Shown: positions 35,284 to 43,757 of the stretch, one piece after another
Layout: each line of letters begins with the position of its first letter
How positions within the stretch are numbered: the first letter of the stretch is position 1
Assembly (NCBI GenBank): GCA_910579735.1
Contig: CAJTUZ010000015.1
Coordinates: 21,643 to 85,642, forward strand
Length of the DNA: 64,000 nt
DNA from: an uncultured Lachnospiraceae bacterium
Lineage (GTDB): Bacteria > Bacillota > Clostridia > Lachnospirales > Lachnospiraceae
Direction of reading: 5' to 3'
Position numbers and translations under genes: made by a program
The notes under the pieces: model-generated
Told to the model about the DNA's origin: nothing
The model's database searches: none
Seen by the model: the letters and a program-made list of their open reading frames with translations, nothing else

Positions 35284-35982
35284 TTACCGAAATAAAGGTT
35301 CAATTTCGTCTCTTATAAAATCTACCCTGTCCTTAGCTCTTTTTACAAATAAAGAAGAAACAGCAGCCACTGTTCTGTTTTCAGGATTGACATATATCGC
35401 ATTTCCGCCGTCTCCTAAAGCGGCAAAAGAATGTTCTGCTTCATCTATAATCCACCACAAATACCCGTATTTTAAATCGCGTGCTTTCCAGACGCTTTGT
35501 ACCTGTGTGCTCTCGGCAATCCATTTCCCGGAAATTATCCGTCTGCCGTTCCAGCATCCCCCGTTCAAATATAACTGCCCTAATTTAGCCATATCCATAG
35601 TGGTAAGGGACAATCCCCATCCCGCCGTATTCGTTCCGTTTGAATCGGCAACCCAGCCGTTTGCACCTTTCGATCGATAAAAATCCATCTGTTCTTCTTT
35701 GCTTTGAAAATATATATTTTTATCAACGGAAATTTCCAGCGGAGAAAAAAGATTGTCCTGTGCAAACTTTAAAACGGACTGCCCCGTAGTATTGATAAGG
35801 ATACCCGACAAAATATCCATTCCGATTATGGGCGCATATCTGAAATTTCCAATTTTTCCCCTCCCGCCCAAAAAATCAAGAGAGGATAGTACCCAATCCT
35901 CACTGGAAAAAAATTTGGGATAAGGGTTCAATTTATACTTATAGGGGGCGGTCATTGTAAGCAAACTCCGTATCAAAGCCAA
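35284..35982 (-). pseudogene. Serine hydrolase (class C beta-lactamase-like) C-terminal remnant
   Basis: About 230 residues match the C-terminal two thirds of the beta-lactamase/penicillin-binding-protein-like hydrolase family: LLTMTAPYKYK, FRYAPIIGMDILSGILINTTGQ, TNTAGWGLSLTTMDMAKLGQLYLNGG and GYLWWI...FAALGDGGNAIYVNP. The N-terminal part with the catalytic SxxK is missing. The frame is open only from a TTG inside the end of the MerR gene, which it overlaps. This looks like the product of a deletion that joined merR to the hydrolase gene, so no activity is expected. Confidence 0.8.
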
Positions 35983-36538
35983 ACGGACTGAACTCGCTGC
36001 TGTGGAATAGGACCATTGGCGGATTAGCCATGGTTAAATTTTCTTTTCTTATCCTGCCGAGTAACTTCCCAAAACAAATGCCGTATTCATCGGAAAAACG
36101 ATCTGCTTGAACCATTTTGCGGACAGAAAGCAGACACATCATTGGACCTTCCACAAGTTCTACGCCGATATCATCTAAATATGACATAATGGGCTTCCCG
36201 TTTTTCAGGTTTGATATATCGCATTCCAGTTGATACAGGCTCTTTTCCTGTTCATGCAGCTGCTTTTTCATCTCCTCCTTTTTTTGGATCAGGGCAGAAT
36301 ATAACTTTTCTTCGCCCGGTTCTCCCGATCCTATGATCCGCTTTATTTCCTCCAATGAGAAATTGTAGGATTTCAGACGGATAATAAGCAGCATCGTTTC
36401 CAACTGTTCAATAGCATAGTATCTATATCCGTTTTCCGGGTTGATTTCACCCGGCAGAATAAGTCCTATTTCTGCGTAATATCTGAGCGTTTTGGCAGAC
36501 ACTCTGCATATTTTTGAAAACTCACCAATAGACAGCAC
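35939..36538 (-). CDS. MerR family regulator, C-terminally truncated
   Basis: A 199-residue product. Residues 1-70 are the MerR helix-turn-helix (LSIGEFSKICRVSAKTLRYYAEIGLILP and NGYRYYAIEQLETM), followed by a coiled coil (about 75-112) and the first half of a GyrI-like effector domain. Family members with this effector domain usually reach about 270 residues. Here the frame breaks off after FDTEFAYNDRPL where it runs into the serine hydrolase sequence. DNA binding may survive and ligand sensing probably does not. It starts at GTG 36536-36538 with AGGTGG upstream. Confidence 0.82.
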   Translation of the reverse strand: MLSIGEFSKICRVSAKTLRYYAEIGLILPGEINPENGYRYYAIEQLETMLLIIRLKSYNFSLEEIKRIIGSGEPGEEKLYSALIQKKEEMKKQLHEQEKSLYQLECDISNLKNGKPIMSYLDDIGVELVEGPMMCLLSVRKMVQADRFSDEYGICFGKLLGRIRKENLTMANPPMVLFHSSEFSPFGFDTEFAYNDRPL

Positions 36539-36565
36539 CGATCATCACCACCTTTTCTTTCCTAC

Positions 36566-36596
36566 ATGATACACATTGCCGTAAGGGTAAAGTCAA
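36566..36596 (-). promoter_or_regulatory. MerR-type promoter with 19-bp spacer
   Basis: TTGACT (36591-36596) and TATCAT (36566-36571) are separated by 19 bp on the minus strand, the overlong spacing typical of MerR-activated promoters. The spacer contains a dyad around TTACCCTTACGGCAA. It would drive the truncated merR gene. Confidence 0.7.
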
Positions 36597-36661
36597 CGGC
36601 ATTTTTGCCGACGGCCTTCCATGTGGAATTTTAACGCTATTAAAAATATAAATCAATGCAG

Positions 36662-36699
36662 AAAAAGACGGTACAGTCCCTGCAATTCTGACTATACCG
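36662..36699 (-). terminator. Terminator after the CE2 esterase gene
   Basis: On the minus strand CGGTATAGTC pairs with GACTGTACCG, followed by a T-run (36662-36666). It closes the mannan-processing gene series about 50 bp after the esterase stop. Confidence 0.8.
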
Positions 36700-36748
36700 C
36701 CCAATTTGAAATTATTTCTTTATCAACGCCAGACATGGCGTTCTTTGT

Positions 36749-37870
36749 TTACTCGTCCTGCCAGATCTCTTCCCCGAGAGAACGTATGAATGCGGCCAGT
36801 TCATCCGACATTTTCTCCGCCTCCGGGATTCTGATATGTCCGGGCGTTCCGCGCCCGTTATTGGAATACAGGAAATGGTGTATCTTGCTGTCATCCAGTT
36901 CATGACTTACTTGGTCAATCGCTTTGTCCCAATTTGCATGGTGCTCCAGAATTGTCGTTGCCAGGATGATGACCGCCTGGGGGTAAATACCGCGGAGTTT
37001 TTTGATAAATGCCTTATACTGCGCTCTCCAGAGCGCCGCTTTGGCTCCTTCATAATCTTCAGCCATATAGTCTTCGGGATTGCTGTCATTTTGACCGATC
37101 GCGACAATCACAACATGCGGGCGGTATTTCGTAAAATCCCATGGCTTGGCGGCTCCCAGTTCGGGATTATACTGGATCTTATCATAAATATCTTCCATAC
37201 CGATATATTCCGGCGCCGCAAACCAGCCTGTATGCCGTAAAAGGGGAATTCCGCCCTGTGCAATGTCATGCAGCCGGGCATCCAGTTTTCTCGCCGTCAT
37301 CCATGCATAAGAATAATAACTGTTGGAAAACTCGCCATCGTGTTCGGGATCAGCTTGACCTACATAGTCAACAGCCTCCGAAACTTCCCCGGCCGATACA
37401 CTGTCTCCATAAACCTCTATTCTGCGATCCGGTTCCGGCGGCGCTTCTAAGAGAACGGCTCCATCTTCCACTTCAAATCCGTAAAAGCGGAACGTATGAC
37501 AGGAATCCATTCTCTTAAACAAAAGCATTTCATGCTTTAGCATTTCATGCTTTAGCATTTCATGCTTTTTCATTTCCAGTTCCTGCCCCGCCGGTTCGTT
37601 CATCCCGTTATCCAGGTCAGAGGCGATCTGCAGCGTCACTTTTCCCTCTTTTGGCAGCCTGATCTTTCCCTGTCTTCCATCCAGGATAAATCCGAGATAA
37701 TTGCTCCAATAGGCCGCATGATTCTCTACGATTATATTGATAAAATTTCCGGTAAAGCACAATCTGACATAACTGCACGGATACACAAACTCCGGCGCTT
37801 TCGGGTCTTCAAAATCAATTCTGCCGCTGTACTGCAAATACGGCGAATCCGGTAAAACGATCATACTCAT
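36749..37870 (-). CDS. Carbohydrate esterase family 2 (acetyl-mannan/xylan esterase)
   Basis: A 373-residue protein without signal peptide. An N-terminal jelly roll (about 1-140) precedes an SGNH-hydrolase domain with nucleophile Ser157 in GDSVSAG, the GQND block at 259-262, and a C-terminal His345 in GTPGHIRIPE. CE2 enzymes remove acetyl groups from mannan or xylan oligosaccharides. In Roseburia mannan loci a CE2 enzyme acts inside the cell on imported oligosaccharides, which fits the absent signal peptide. A tandem of KHEML copies (about 102-116) sits in the jelly-roll/SGNH linker. AAAGGA precedes the ATG at 37868-37870. Element copy B lies 30 bp upstream. Confidence 0.85.
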   Translation of the reverse strand: MSMIVLPDSPYLQYSGRIDFEDPKAPEFVYPCSYVRLCFTGNFINIIVENHAAYWSNYLGFILDGRQGKIRLPKEGKVTLQIASDLDNGMNEPAGQELEMKKHEMLKHEMLKHEMLLFKRMDSCHTFRFYGFEVEDGAVLLEAPPEPDRRIEVYGDSVSAGEVSEAVDYVGQADPEHDGEFSNSYYSYAWMTARKLDARLHDIAQGGIPLLRHTGWFAAPEYIGMEDIYDKIQYNPELGAAKPWDFTKYRPHVVIVAIGQNDSNPEDYMAEDYEGAKAALWRAQYKAFIKKLRGIYPQAVIILATTILEHHANWDKAIDQVSHELDDSKIHHFLYSNNGRGTPGHIRIPEAEKMSDELAAFIRSLGEEIWQDE

Positions 37871-37899
37871 CACATTCCTTTCCTGATGTCTGTTCAAAA

Positions 37900-38091
37900 A
37901 ACTGCGGGAATCCGGGGCGGACGGGAGGAGGAAAAAGTTTCTGCTTTAGGCGCGCTCCCGCTCCGTTAACAACGTAGCGGTACTAAGGATTTTTTGCTGC
38001 AGGCAGCGCAAAATCCAAGTGCCGACGTTGTTAAAGGGCCTTACAGCAGAAATCTTTTTCCTCCGCCCGTCCGCCCCGGATTCCCGTAGTT
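37900..38091 (-). repeat. Dispersed structured element, copy B
   Basis: Arms 37900-37945 and 38045-38091 are complementary with about two mismatches and one small bulge. Read on the minus strand, the core has AGGCCCTTTAACAACGT, CGGCACTT, a GGATTTTG hairpin, CTTAGTACCG, ACGTTGTTAACGGAGC and GCGGGAGC. The inner stem AACAACGT/ACGTTGTT replaces AAAAACG/CGTTTTT of copies A and D on both strands. The arms share no sequence with the other copies except the inner TTTCTGCT/AGCAGAAA. It lies between the GH130 and CE2 genes, with no promoter between it and CE2. Confidence 0.85.
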
Positions 38092-38178
38092 ATACAAAAG
38101 CAGCCGTCAGACTTACCTGTCTGCGGCCGCCCTTTTATCTGTTAACACTCCCTTATCCCGCTCATGCGAAAACCTTTG

Positions 38179-39201
38179 TTACCGTACGCCGATCTCCGTA
38201 TCTGTCTCCGACAGGCGGCTGTTCTTTTTGATATAGTCCACGATTTCATCCAGTTTGGTGAACGCAAGACCCACATAACTGTCTGCGCAGCCATAGTACA
38301 GAGCGATCTTTCCGCTTTCCGAATCATGGATCGTCGCACACGGGAAGCATACGTTCGGAACGAAACCTCTCTCTTCATACCACTCTTCCGGTGTCAGCAG
38401 GAAAGTCTCACATCTGTAAAGCACTTTGGACGGGTTGTCGATATCCAGGATCGCGCCGCCGATGCTGTATACGAAGCCGTTGCAGGTTCCGCTTACCCCA
38501 TGATAGAATAACAGCCAGCCTTCCGTTGTTTCAATGGGCGCCGCACCGCCCCCGATCTTTACATTCTCCCACCAGGAAGAACTATTTCCCATAACATGTC
38601 TGTGTCTTCCCCAATATACCATATCCGGACTCTCGCTTAGGAAGATATCTCCAAAAGGCGTATGGCCTGAATCCGAAGGACGGCTGAGAAGCATATAGTT
38701 ACCGTTAATCTTTCTCGGGAACAGTACCGCATTTCTGTTGAAAGGAATAAACGGGTTCTCGATTCTCACAAAAGTCTTAAAGTCTGTCGTCTTTGCCATA
38801 CCGATCGATGCACCGTAGAAATCCTGACACCACATAATATAGTAAGTATCCTCTACCTTTACCAGACGGGGATCATATGCATATTTCGGCATAAAATCAT
38901 TCCCGTTCTCATCTTTAAAAGGAATCTTATCGGGTTCAAACTCCCAATGAATCGCATCTTTACTGTGGCCCAGATAAATATACGGTATACCGTTTGTCTG
39001 TTCGCCTCTGAACACACCGATAAATTCATCTCCGTAAGGCATTACTGCACTGTTAAAGATTCTTGCCACTCCTTCTACAGGATTTCTGCCGATAATCGGA
39101 TTCTCGCTGTATCTCCAGATCGGTGCGCCTTTTAATCCTTCCGGTTTTTCCTGCCAGGGAACATTTTTCACTGCAGGACTGATCATTTTAATTTCGCTCA
39201 T
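38179..39201 (-). CDS. GH130 beta-1,4-mannooligosaccharide phosphorylase
   Basis: A 340-residue inverting phosphorylase of the GH130_2 type. It would release mannose 1-phosphate from the non-reducing end of mannooligosaccharides. Visible are IIGRNPVEGVARIFNSAV near the N-terminus, FRGEQTNG, the catalytic Asp in AYDPRLVKVEDTYY, RNAVLFPRKINGNY and GGGAAPIETTEGWLLFYHG. AAGGAGG lies upstream of the ATG at 39199-39201. It follows a GH130_1 gene by 33 bp on one transcript. The pair plus epimerase is the standard intracellular mannan-oligosaccharide pathway. Subfamily assignment is by recognition, not by tree. Confidence 0.9.
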   Translation of the reverse strand: MSEIKMISPAVKNVPWQEKPEGLKGAPIWRYSENPIIGRNPVEGVARIFNSAVMPYGDEFIGVFRGEQTNGIPYIYLGHSKDAIHWEFEPDKIPFKDENGNDFMPKYAYDPRLVKVEDTYYIMWCQDFYGASIGMAKTTDFKTFVRIENPFIPFNRNAVLFPRKINGNYMLLSRPSDSGHTPFGDIFLSESPDMVYWGRHRHVMGNSSSWWENVKIGGGAAPIETTEGWLLFYHGVSGTCNGFVYSIGGAILDIDNPSKVLYRCETFLLTPEEWYEERGFVPNVCFPCATIHDSESGKIALYYGCADSYVGLAFTKLDEIVDYIKKNSRLSETDTEIGVR

Positions 39202-39234
39202 AGTATCCTCCTTCATAAATTTCCTGTCCGCCAT

Positions 39235-40422
39235 TTAGCGTATGCAGTCTTTTTGTCCATCCAAAAATTTCAGATTGTTTCTGATCAGATTACATCTTTG
39301 CGCCACGCACTCTACAGACCGTAACGGATCCGACGGTGTGTTGAAGACAAAATCGATCAGTTTGTCGATCGTAGTCGTCGCCACGTGCATTCTGGTATCG
39401 CTGGACGCATAGTAAATATAAACTTCCCCGTCCGGTGTCGCGATCGCACCGTTTGTAAAGACAACGTTGGAAACATCCCCCACGCGTTCCCATTCCCTCG
39501 GCCCGATCAAGAGTCCCGAAGGCTCCGCGATCACTTTGGAAGGGTCCTTTAGATCGGTCGCAAATGCATAGATGACATAACGAAGACCTGCCGCCGTATT
39601 TCTGACGCCATGCGCAATGTGGATCCAGCCTTTCTCGGTTCTGATCGGCACCGCGCCCGCACCGTTTTTCGCTTCCGTGATCGTATGGTATTTACGAAGA
39701 CTCGTCATCTTCTCTTCGTCAATAACCGCATTCGTAATGTCGTCGCACAATCCGAAACCGATACCGCCGCCGGAACCTGTCTCAATAAAGTCATCCATCG
39801 GCCTAGTATAAAAAGCATATCTGCCATCTACAAATTCCGGATGCAGCACTACGTTTCTTTGCTGCGGAGAATTTTTCGTGATCAGATTGGGCAGTCTTTC
39901 CCAGTTCTTTAAGTCTTTCGTCCTGACGATGCCCGCCGCCGCGACCGCCGCGGAAAGATCGTTTACGGACGTATCTTTACTTTCGGAACAGAAAACACCG
40001 TAAATGTAGCCATCTTCATGCTTCGTCAGACGCATATCATATACGTTGGTCTCCTCGGGGCAAGTGTCCGGCAATAAGATCGGATAATCCCAGAAACGGA
40101 AACCGTCCACGCCGTTATCGCTCTCCGCCACGCCGAAGAACGATTTCCTGTCGTTTCCTTCAATACGGGCTACCAGATAAAATTTACCATCCAAGAGAAT
40201 TGCGCCGGAATTCATGACCGCATTGATCCCCAGACGCTCCATAAAGTACGGATTTGTCTCCGGGTTTAAATCATATTTCCATGTAAGCGGGATATGTTCT
40301 CTTGTCAAAACGGGATATTCATATCTGTCATAGATCCCATTATAAAAATCTGATTTGATATTTTTCCTGGAAACAAGTTTATGATACTTTGCCAGTTCCT
40401 CATAATATCTGCTATGCAACAT
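39235..40422 (-). CDS. GH130 4-O-beta-D-mannosyl-D-glucose phosphorylase
   Basis: A 395-residue phosphorylase of the GH130_1 type. It would convert mannosyl-glucose, the product of the neighbouring epimerase, to mannose 1-phosphate and glucose. Landmarks are LTWKYDLNPETNPYFMERLG, NSGAILLDGKFYLVARIEG, the catalytic Asp in VYDMRLTKHEDGYIYG, and GAGAVPIRTEKGWIHIAHG. GGAGGAG lies 7 bp upstream of the ATG at 40420-40422. The start overlaps the epimerase gene by 11 bp, so the two steps are translationally coupled. Confidence 0.92.
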   Translation of the reverse strand: MLHSRYYEELAKYHKLVSRKNIKSDFYNGIYDRYEYPVLTREHIPLTWKYDLNPETNPYFMERLGINAVMNSGAILLDGKFYLVARIEGNDRKSFFGVAESDNGVDGFRFWDYPILLPDTCPEETNVYDMRLTKHEDGYIYGVFCSESKDTSVNDLSAAVAAAGIVRTKDLKNWERLPNLITKNSPQQRNVVLHPEFVDGRYAFYTRPMDDFIETGSGGGIGFGLCDDITNAVIDEEKMTSLRKYHTITEAKNGAGAVPIRTEKGWIHIAHGVRNTAAGLRYVIYAFATDLKDPSKVIAEPSGLLIGPREWERVGDVSNVVFTNGAIATPDGEVYIYYASSDTRMHVATTTIDKLIDFVFNTPSDPLRSVECVAQRCNLIRNNLKFLDGQKDCIR

Positions 40423-41584
40423 CACTGCTCCTCCTTATCACTTCCATACACATTCTGCCGTTATGATACGGGCATTTCCATGGCTCCACAATCGGTTTGC
40501 CGCTTACGGATTCCCCCTCTGCCGTCACATCCCAGAACCACTCGGAACCCTGCCTTTTATCGATAACATGCTCTTTGATGAACTCCCATTCCGCCTTCGC
40601 CGCTTCCAGATATTCCTTTTTCTCCGGCGCCAGTTGATAACCGTTTAAGAATCCCACGATCGTCTCAGCCTGTACCCACCAGATGCGGTTCGCATCTACC
40701 ACGCCTTTTTCACATTCATTGGCAAGGGAGCGGCCGTCAAACGCCGTCCGGTAAATCTGATCTGTCAGATCCAGGATAATCGGCAGCATTTTATCCTGAT
40801 ATTTCTTTTCTCCAAGCGTCTCCACGCCTCTTTCAATCAGCCAGGCCGTCTCGATATCATGCCCGTAAGAGTGCAGATCCAGGATCGAGTTCATTTCTCT
40901 GTCAAAAAAGACTTCCTGACGATGCAGTTTCGGATTATAGACCTTACCGGCAAACGTATCCAGGATCCATGCAAGCCTTGCCTTTACCTTATCGTTTCGC
41001 CCGACACGATAAAGCTCCGTATAAGCCTCGAAAACATGAAGCAGCGTGTTCATCGTCTTATCGGCAATCACGCCGTTTTCAGAAAGTTTATCGTTCTCGA
41101 TCTCCGTAAAATCTCTGTCAAAGGCTTCCTTATAACCGACCTCGTCCATGCAGCGGTCCTCTATGATCTCAAAAAGCCGCATAGCCGTATCAAGTGCGGT
41201 TTTATCGCCGGACGCATCATAATAAGACGCTAAAGCGTATATGGAAAATGCCTGATTATAGGTGTGCTTTGTCGTGTCTTCCGGCGTACCGTCATACTTT
41301 ACCGACCAGTAAACGCCGCCCTTTTCCTTATCCACACAGTATTTCTGCATAAACTCGTAACCGTGCCTGGCTTCTTCCAAAAGGCTTTCGTCTTTCAAAA
41401 GCATGTAGGCATTTGCAAAAAACCATGTGATCCGGCTGTTTAAGATACAGCCTTTGACCGCTTCTTTGTCCACCTGCAGATCGTGATTCATATACCCGTA
41501 GTAACCGCCGTTTTCATCATCTCGCAGCGCTTTCCAAAAAGGTATGATGCCCTCTGTCAGGTGTGCCCTTATTTCCTCAACCAT
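40412..41584 (-). CDS. Mannobiose/cellobiose 2-epimerase (AGE family)
   Basis: A 390-residue (alpha/alpha)6-barrel enzyme that would epimerise the reducing-end mannose of mannobiose to glucose, giving mannosyl-glucose for GH130_1. Features are GGYYGYMNHD, the conserved RITWFFANAY, KHTYNQAFSIYALASYY, the catalytic-histidine region LHSYGHDIETAWL, and WWVQAETIVGFLNGYQ. The length and the PYHNGRMCMEV C-terminus fit the cellobiose 2-epimerase branch. The ATG at 41582-41584 follows GGGGGCGGAG. It is the first of the three catabolic genes, downstream of the importer genes. Confidence 0.92.
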   Translation of the reverse strand: MVEEIRAHLTEGIIPFWKALRDDENGGYYGYMNHDLQVDKEAVKGCILNSRITWFFANAYMLLKDESLLEEARHGYEFMQKYCVDKEKGGVYWSVKYDGTPEDTTKHTYNQAFSIYALASYYDASGDKTALDTAMRLFEIIEDRCMDEVGYKEAFDRDFTEIENDKLSENGVIADKTMNTLLHVFEAYTELYRVGRNDKVKARLAWILDTFAGKVYNPKLHRQEVFFDREMNSILDLHSYGHDIETAWLIERGVETLGEKKYQDKMLPIILDLTDQIYRTAFDGRSLANECEKGVVDANRIWWVQAETIVGFLNGYQLAPEKKEYLEAAKAEWEFIKEHVIDKRQGSEWFWDVTAEGESVSGKPIVEPWKCPYHNGRMCMEVIRRSSDVA

Positions 41585-41711
41585 TCGCTCCGCCCCCTTC
41601 TTGTCCAAACATGACAATATGTCGTTTTTTTAATATATGATACTATAAAATGTCCTTTTTTTAAATATTTCCGTATCACTCCGATAACAGAACTTTCCGC
41701 CGTATATAAAG

Positions 41712-41752
41712 ACATCCCGGAAACCGTTTCATACAGGCGGCTCCCGGGATGT
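41712..41752 (-). terminator. Hairpin after the importer genes
   Basis: Arms 41712-41720 and 41744-41752 (ACATCCCGG/CCGGGATGT) form a stem on the minus strand just after the last importer permease gene. The following T-stretch is short and broken, so read-through into the epimerase gene is likely. Confidence 0.5.
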
Positions 41753-41789
41753 TCTTACAGTCGCTGTTTCCGGTCAGGAAACCGCAGCT

Positions 41790-42644
41790 TTAACCTTTGA
41801 CCGCTCCGGCCGTAAGGCCGCTGTAGATCTGTTTCTGACAGAATATGAATAAAATAAGCGCCGGCAGAAGGGAAATAATAACACCCGCACAGATCAGGTT
41901 ATACTTACTTCCCAGAGGTCCTACGAAAGTATAAAGTGAGGTCGCTACCGTAGGATATTTCTTTTTATCCTGTAAATACAGATTCGCACAATAATATTCG
42001 TTATATGTTCCTACACCCTTTAAAATACAGGAAGTGACAATTGCCGGTTTTAACAGAGGCAGCAGGATCCTGTAAAAGATCGTAAAATAGGAAGCGCCAT
42101 CCATGATCGCCGACTCGTCAACCGAATAAGATATATTCTCAAAAAACTGGATGTAGATATAAATGGCAATAACATCCGTACCGCACATCATAATAATATA
42201 TCCCGGAAGAGAATTAATAAAGTGTAATTTGAACATAATCTCATAAACGGAAATCTGCATCGCTACACCGGGAAGCAGGGTCGCAAATAAGAACAGATTT
42301 CTGATCAGTCCGTTGCCGGGAAATTTAAAGCGGTTTAACACATAGGCAAGCTGTGTGCCGATCAAAACCGATGCAACCAATACGCAGATCAGGATAATCG
42401 TGGAATTTAAGAAAGCTCTTCCCATGTTTGCTCTCTGGAATGCCTGTGTAAAATTAGTAAAGTTAAACCAGCTTTCCGGCGGTACCATAACGTTCGTCTG
42501 CTGATATTCCGTATCCGTTTTAAACGCCGTAATGACACAGGATATGATCGGCAGTACCGCTACAAAAGAAAAGAATACCAACGATAAATATTTCAAAAAA
42601 GTTACAAAATATCGAAAACCTTTATTTGATCCGTTACTGTTCAT
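41790..42644 (-). CDS. Carbohydrate ABC importer permease (MalG type)
   Basis: A 284-residue permease with six helices. The EAA loop is DESAIMDGASYFTIFYRILLPLLKPA (cited here as the region around residues 180-205). The C-terminus ends QIYSGLTAGAVKG, as in most CUT1 MalG proteins. It starts directly after the MalF stop codon and would form the heterodimeric channel with it. The ATPase is not encoded nearby, so a shared MsmK-like ATPase is likely, as is common in Lachnospiraceae CUT1 systems. Confidence 0.93.
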   Translation of the reverse strand: MNSNGSNKGFRYFVTFLKYLSLVFFSFVAVLPIISCVITAFKTDTEYQQTNVMVPPESWFNFTNFTQAFQRANMGRAFLNSTIILICVLVASVLIGTQLAYVLNRFKFPGNGLIRNLFLFATLLPGVAMQISVYEIMFKLHFINSLPGYIIMMCGTDVIAIYIYIQFFENISYSVDESAIMDGASYFTIFYRILLPLLKPAIVTSCILKGVGTYNEYYCANLYLQDKKKYPTVATSLYTFVGPLGSKYNLICAGVIISLLPALILFIFCQKQIYSGLTAGAVKG

Positions 42645-43661
42645 CTATCTCCCCGCCTTTCTCTGCGCTAATTTAGCAAGCTTCTTATCACGTTTTGCGG
42701 TCGCATTCAGATCCTCATCCTCGGCGCTCTTAAATACATATTTAAAGAATACCTTCTGTAGGATCGTCGCTGCAAATATGATCATGAGCAGAATAATCGC
42801 CATCGCGGAAGCAAGACCTACCTTCTGCTGCGTATGTGATATCTCATGCATAACCACGAAGTAAGTACCCGTGCCGTTGGCGCCGTCCGTGATAACGTAA
42901 GGAGGCTCAAACGCGCTCAGGGAACCTGTAATCGATAAAATAACGTTCAGTGTAATGATTGTCTTAATACTCGGTAGAATGATGTACTTAAACTGCTGGA
43001 ATCTGCCTGCGCCGTCTAACATGGCCGCTTCATACAGTTCCGCATCCACAGACATGATAGCGCCGATAAAAAGCACCATATTCTGTCCGAAATAACGCCA
43101 TACGGAAGTTCCGACAAGCGATATATTATTAATACTCTGGTCTTTTAACCAGTACGGAAGATTGTCAAGTGAGAAACCGCACCACTGCAGTACGGTATCG
43201 AATACGAACCCTCTCGTATAGAAAAATTTAAAAATAAAACCAATCGCAATACCATTTATCAAATAAGGAAAAAACATGAACCCCTTAAAAACACTGCCGC
43301 CTTTTACTTTAAAGCTGAGAACCGTCGCCAGATATAACGACAGCGCAAGCTGAACGATAGAACCGCCCATATAGTACAGGCTGAGCTTTAAAGCGCCGAA
43401 GCAGTCGCTTCTCTGGAATACCCTTATATAGTTTTTCAGACCGACAAATTTCCTATCTCCGGTATACTTCATATTATAGAAGCTGAATCCGAACATCTCG
43501 GCAAAAGGCAGGTATGTGAAGACAAACAGCAGGACAAGCGGTATGATCATGAACGCAACCATGACAAATACCTTCTGTCCGTCTCTGCTTCTCGCCCATT
43601 CCCCAAATGTTCTCTTCTTATGTCTTCCGGAATTATTTACCGTTTGCGTCATTGCTGCCAT
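42645..43661 (-). CDS. Carbohydrate ABC importer permease (MalF type)
   Basis: A 338-residue permease with six helices after a cytoplasmic N-terminus of about 30 residues. Its EAA loop is in DAELYEAAMLDGAGRFQQFKYIILP (about residues 212-236). The basic C-terminal tail (KRDKKLAKLAQRKAG) is cytoplasmic. AGGAGGG precedes the ATG. It follows the binding protein gene by about 95 bp, a gap that carries a stable hairpin. Substrate: beta-mannan oligosaccharides, inferred from the neighbours. Confidence 0.92.
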   Translation of the reverse strand: MAAMTQTVNNSGRHKKRTFGEWARSRDGQKVFVMVAFMIIPLVLLFVFTYLPFAEMFGFSFYNMKYTGDRKFVGLKNYIRVFQRSDCFGALKLSLYYMGGSIVQLALSLYLATVLSFKVKGGSVFKGFMFFPYLINGIAIGFIFKFFYTRGFVFDTVLQWCGFSLDNLPYWLKDQSINNISLVGTSVWRYFGQNMVLFIGAIMSVDAELYEAAMLDGAGRFQQFKYIILPSIKTIITLNVILSITGSLSAFEPPYVITDGANGTGTYFVVMHEISHTQQKVGLASAMAIILLMIIFAATILQKVFFKYVFKSAEDEDLNATAKRDKKLAKLAQRKAGR

Positions 43662-43682
43662 ACATTCCCTCCTTCTGATAGA

Positions 43683-43714
43683 TTGAGCCGGGGAGAGACC
43701 TCCCCCCGGCTCAA
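43683..43714 (-). promoter_or_regulatory. Intercistronic hairpin after the binding-protein gene
   Basis: TTGAGCCGGGG and its complement form a GC-rich stem between the solute-binding protein gene and the permease genes. No T-run follows on the minus strand. Such hairpins usually protect the upstream mRNA end and raise the amount of binding protein over permease. Confidence 0.7.
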
Positions 43715-43757
43715 ATATTGATCAAACGTCAATCACTATTTTCATGTCAGGCTTATC

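Noticed and set aside
37519..37566. CRISPR-like direct repeats
   Set aside because: They are in-frame codons of the esterase gene without spacers.
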